DNA of 64,000 nt from Sorex araneus (taxonomy: Eukaryota; Chordata; Mammalia; Eulipotyphla; Soricidae). A model generated the notes under the pieces. The model searched no databases. It was not told where the DNA came from and was given only the letters and a program-made list of their open reading frames with translations. Position numbers and translations under genes: made by a program. The DNA is taken from NCBI RefSeq assembly GCF_027595985.1, contig NC_073306.1:192961000-193024999 (forward strand), written 5' to 3'. Shown here piece by piece: positions 38,401 to 44,400 of the stretch. Numbering within the stretch: the first letter of the stretch is position 1; each line of letters opens with the position of its first letter.

Positions 38401-41400
38401 ACTCAACTTATTTTGCAACAAAAGTTTCATCTTCTACAGGGTGTGGTTTTCTTTTGAAGGATTCTACTTCTAAATACAGGAATGTAATTGTGATTGAATC
38501 AGTCTTATGCATAGCTCATGAGTAAAGAAAATATTTGCGTTTATTTCCTTAATAAAGACATGCCCTAGAACATTTATTCTCAGATATTTCATTTTCTCCC
38601 TGATTTCCTTTAGAATTCACTGCACCTTCATTTATTGTATCTGAGTACTTTTAGGTTTTTTATATGTAATACGTACCTTCACCTGTGCTATTCTATTTCT
38701 TACATAACCACTTGTCGTTTTGCTAATAATACCCTCAACCTAAAATCCTTCTCTTGGGGCTGGAGCAATAGCATAGGGGGGAGGGCGTTTGCCTTGCACA
38801 CAGCTGAACCGAGTTCGATTCACAGCATCTCATATGGTTCCTCGAACACTGCCAGGTGCAATTCCTGAGTGCATGAGCCAGGAGTAACCCCTGTGCATTG
38901 CAGGGTGTGACCCAAAAACAAAAACAAAAATGCCTTCTCTGCCTCTATATATATTTTTTATTCTTTTATTGATTCACCATGGTGAATCTGCCTCTATATT
39001 TTTAACTTCTTTTTTTTTTCTACTGCTGGCACTTCCATTTTTGAATACCTTTCAGTGTGCATTTATAATGCCTTTATCTTTCTTTTAGGGCTAATTCTTT
39101 TCACACTTGTTTCATGCCTGGTAGCAATTGCCTCTTTATAATATGTAATTTAAATTTTAATCATCCAACTCTCAAGTTATCACCATTTTTATTTTCAGTT
39201 CATTGCCTTAGTACCCTGGCTTCAGTCTGACTAAGCTGTACAATGCACTCATCAGAGAGTATTTTCACTCTCTCACATCACCCTCGTTGGCATGTTCTCT
39301 CATTTAGCTTAAACTATTTAGTTCTTTATTAGATTCATTCCCTAGACTACATCTTCAGCCCTGTTACAATTTTCACTTTGTTGTAATCATATAACATAAA
39401 CATATGTAATCATATAACAAAGCCTCAACTCTACTTAAACATGAATTTCTATTCACTTTGGTTTCACACAAATGTGGTTGGAAAACAAATTTCAACTATG
39501 TTAATGAGTCTCATTAAATATAGGGTCACGGGGCTGGAGAGATTCTACGAGACTTAGGAGCTTATTCTCAAGCAGCCACTCCCTGGTCAATCCCCAGCAC
39601 AGCATATTGGCCCCCTGAGCACTGCAGGGAGTCACCCAACCCTGTCCCCACAAATGAAAAGAAACATAAATGACATATTAACAGACTAGTGAAATGAGAA
39701 GCATCCTCCCTTATCTATTCTTCTCCAATCTCTAATGCTTTAATTTTTTCCCCTCAGTCTCATTTAATGATCTTTATTCCATTTAACTGAGAAAAATAGA
39801 AATAATCAGAAGAGAGCATCCATATCTTCTACAAAATTATTTGTCACTCCATTTTGTGAGTGTGTTTCTATGTCTTATTTCTATGCCCACGCTATTTTCC
39901 TTTCTTCTTGTTATTACAGAAATGCTTAGCATAATACTTCACCTAAAGCAGGCAATAAATTGTGTTTATTCATTGAACTGACATTGCTCTGTTAGCCATG
40001 AACAGTGAAATTTATAGTATGGAAAAGGGGCCAAAATAATAAGTGGTTAGAAGGCTGGTTCTAGCGGAAACTCCTGAATGAACCCAGATGGGTCAAGGCC
40101 ATCAAGCCATTCAGCAGAAATCATATTCATTTTTGGAGACTTTTGTCAATATGCTAAACAAAAGATCTCTGTCCAAGAAGTTATCTAGTCCTTCATTTCC
40201 TGTTACACACCCTCACCTTCAGGGGCAAAATACTTTCCAGAAAGTTATTACCTTCTATCAGATATAAGTGATATCTATTTATCTATCTGATAAATTTGTA
40301 CATTATCCAAAGATGTACATAAACTATCTGTCATTACTGGGAAGTCTTCCTGTTTGGCTTGGGGAATCTGCACAGTGTAATCAGTGCCACATGAGATGGG
40401 TACAGAGAGTCTTCAGCCCCTGAAAAAGTAGGGAGTGGTCCTTTCCTGAATGTTGCCCCACCTTATTCCAGACAGGTTTGCGAGAGCAGAGCATGAGTGT
40501 AAGGGTGAAGCCCAGGTCAACCCAACAATAATGATAGCGATAATCATAGCTTTCATTTCTATAGCACTTTATATAGTTAAGAGCTTTAAAATACCATGTA
40601 ACACTTAACCCTCCCAACCGACATGTCATATTCACATGATAAATACTATTTTGCAAATTTCTTGCTTAAAATAAAAATATCTGGTTAAAGACATAGTAGA
40701 ACAAATTAGCTAAGCCTTCCCAAGATTAGCTATCTTCTGCTAATGAAACTTTTCTTCTGTATAAAGATTCTGATTTAAAATTACCACAGCCATGGCCATT
40801 GTGTCATATAGAAATATAGAAAATAGACATTTGAGAGCAAATGTCTATTGCAAAATTGATAGCAATCAATTTTGCTGAGCATAGATGTACCAAGATGATT
40901 TTTACTATTTTCAGCCAGTATCTGGTTTATAAAAAAGTATTTAAGAGTAGCATGTGACAGTAATTAAGATTGTCTATTGCTCTGAGACTAAATACTTTTA
41001 AGAGTAGTATGTGACCAAGGGGGGAGTGAATGTCTAGGACACCTGAGTATGTCTCAACATGGCATGACCTCTCGCTGCTTCAGCTGTGGTTTCCAAGCTC
41101 ACTCTTTTCAAGGTTAGTGGCCTTCTCCAACTTAGTGGTCTGAAACTGATTATACTTGTAAAAGATGCCCCAAATCCTTAAGTGAATTAATAACATCACA
41201 TAATAAGTCATTTTATCGGGTCTATCTTCAGAAACCCAGTAGAAATTCAGGTCACAGGCATTTAACAAACCTCAAAGAAATCACTGGATCATTTATTACA
41301 CAGATGTGTCTGGACCCAGGCTCATAATCAAATGCAACTTTAATATATTGAACTCTCTCCATGATTACTCTATGGGGTCCAATAAAAGTAAAAGCTATTT

Positions 41401-44400
41401 ATATTTGTGGTCATTTGTAGTTTTATTAGCATTTAATAAAAGATTATTATAGCAGCAGAAGATGCTGTGTCAGAGATAAAGGCACATGGTATCAATTTTA
41501 AGTCTTGATTGAGCTAGGTGTTCTGACTCTCAAACAGAATGTGTTCTATCCTGTTTGTTATAGGACTGTTTCAGTAATCATGATTTTAATATTTGTAGAA
41601 ATTTCAAGAAACTGAAAAAGTTTGACATATTTAGTTAGTGTAGCACAGCAGGTAGGGCATTTGCCTTCTATAAGTCCAACCTGGGTTCGATTCCTCCGCC
41701 CATCTCAGAGAGCCCGACAAGCTACCGAGAGTATCCCGCCCACATGGGAGCCTGGCAAGCTACCTGTGGCATATTCAATATGCTAAAAACCGTAACAACA
41801 AGTCTCATAATGGAGACGTTATTGGTGCCCACTCGAGCAAATCGATGAACAATGGGATGACAGTGCTACAGTGCTACATTGAAAATCAAGTTATTCAAAG
41901 ATTTATCCCTGTCTAGTTTGTGATCTATTTATGACTGCTGAAGCATAAAATGAGTGTTTTAAAGCCATGAGTTCATAATTTGCATTTTTCTTGAAACTGT
42001 TAATTGTTCAAAAACAAAACACCTGTTATATATACTGAGTAGGTATTTTTCATTGTTAGTGTAATAATTTTAGATTAGAATCATATTTTCATACTTCTCT
42101 ACTTTTAAGTTCTTTAATATGTATTAAGATATTTCTCCCTAAAGTCTACCTCATGTATCATATATATTGGTCTTTTAGGTAATGGTGCTGAAGCACATTG
42201 ATTAAATGTGTGCTTGACATTTATTAACTTCTAAAATAAATTATATTTGTTACTTTCTCATCATTTTTTTATTTTCCCATTGCCAATGACTGTGCCTTTT
42301 CAATCACTATGTTATTTGCCCAAATTATAAGTCATACTTTTAACTTGACTTTAGTCAAGTCAAGTCAAGTCAAGGACTGGAGCAATAGCACAGTGGGTAG
42401 GGCATTTGCCTTGCACACAGCCGACTCAGGTTTGATTCCTCCATCCCTCTCAGAGAGCCCAACAAGCTACCAAGAGTATCCTGCCTGCATGGCAGAGCCT
42501 GGCAAGCTACCCGTGCTATATTTGATATACCAAAAACAGTAACAACAAGTCTCACAATGGAGACATTACTGGTGTCCGCTCAAGCAAATCAATGAACAAC
42601 CGGACCGGACTGTGTGTGTTGCTCCCAGTAATACACAGAGCATTGGGAATGGTGATGGGTACCCACTCCTGCTGGTGTAATTTGGGGTAGTTAATGGTGG
42701 TACCTGTGCTGGAACTGAACTCAGGGCCCACCACGTATGCTCTGGCTCTTATAATTATCTTAGACATCGTTTTAGGATATATGAGTGCATGTAGGGAGGT
42801 TTGTTGATTTAATATCAGGAAACTGAGGAATACTCCTCAACTGATTGATCATATCTCTTTGAAGTAGTATACATATGAGAAGCAAGAACTGGAAATTTGA
42901 AAGGATGAAAGACGTTTGAAGTGTAAAAAAAATAAAGGAATTAGAAGGAACAGATAAGAAGAGACAGAAGTAACAGCAGCCAGATAAGAAGAGACAGAAG
43001 TAACAACGGAGACTCAGGCTTATTAGTGGTATAGAGCAGTGGTATAGCTATGTACCAAAATGATACAGTCAACACTGAAATGAGGTCTAAACTTCAACAA
43101 TCAAACTTAAACATTTGTCTGTCAAGGTGGCAATCTATGTGGTGGGGGTGGGAGGGAAAATGGTGACACTGATGACGGAAGTTGACACTGACGGTGGGGT
43201 TGGTGCTAGAACATTATATGCCTGAAGTTCAACTATAAGCAGCTTTGTAAATCTCTGTGCTTTAATTAGTAAACTAAAGGAGTGTAGACTAAGGGGGTGG
43301 AGTATAAATGGTGAGTAGAGTGAAATAGATAAAAGAATGCCTCTTAGATACTTGTGTGATTTTCTTGTAGCATTCTTCTGTGATCCAAGAAAATGGTCTC
43401 ACTGTTTAGAAAGTGATATTCTCTATAAAATTTAGGCTTGTATGAGTAATAAAAGGAATAGGGGACAAGAAAGTTCAAAGGAATTTAAGACAACAATGGA
43501 AATTTTATTAGGTACCAAGGATGTGACTCAAAAAGGTAGGGCACATACCTTGCAGGAGATAGTCCCTAGGTTCTATTCCTGGAAACACGTGGTCATGGTC
43601 CACTGGGCACTTTATGTTCCCAACTCCATCCTCAACCCTGGCTGGAGTGACCCTGTTCCCTGGGTTGGGATTTCTACAACTAATCAAAAACAAAAAGTGG
43701 GGCTGGAGCAATAGCACAGCAGGTAGGGCATTTGCCTTGCACGCGGCCGACCCGGGTTCAATTCCCAGCATCTCATATGGTCCCCCGAGCACCACAAGGA
43801 GTAATTCCTGAGTGCAGAGCCAGGAGTAACCCCTGTGCATTGTCAGGTGTGACCCAAAAAGCAAAAATAAAAAAGTTTGCTAAAATGATATAACTAAGGA
43901 TAGCAAGAGAAACAAAGATGAGTATGTGCAGGGTGGAGAGAGAAGGATTTGAGCTAGCAACTGATGGATACGAAGATTTCATAAATTGGAAGATCCAAGG
44001 CATTAAAAAATATGTGAGTTCGAAATAGCTAGGATTATAGGAAGGAAGGTTATAATAATGTCAGTTGTCCAAAGCTATGATTCAGAGAGAGTGATTTCAA
44101 GTCATGACAAATTTCAGGGTGTGTTCATGCCAGTAGTTTTTGAAGGGAAGATTCTAGAAATTTCCTTCTGGTCAAGGAAATCAGTGACTAAATTGTTGAT
44201 CGGTTTAGAAACCATGTGGGTTCTAATGCTATTGCGAGTAAATATATAACTTGAAGTACAGCAAAAGGCAGCAAATAATTTTATAAATGGAAATCATTAA
44301 ATATATGAGCCCTTAGGAATAAAGGTGGATAGAGAACAAAATTATGAGAGCCATAAAGGAAAAAGACTGTCTATAAGGGGATGGGAATCCAAGGTGGAAT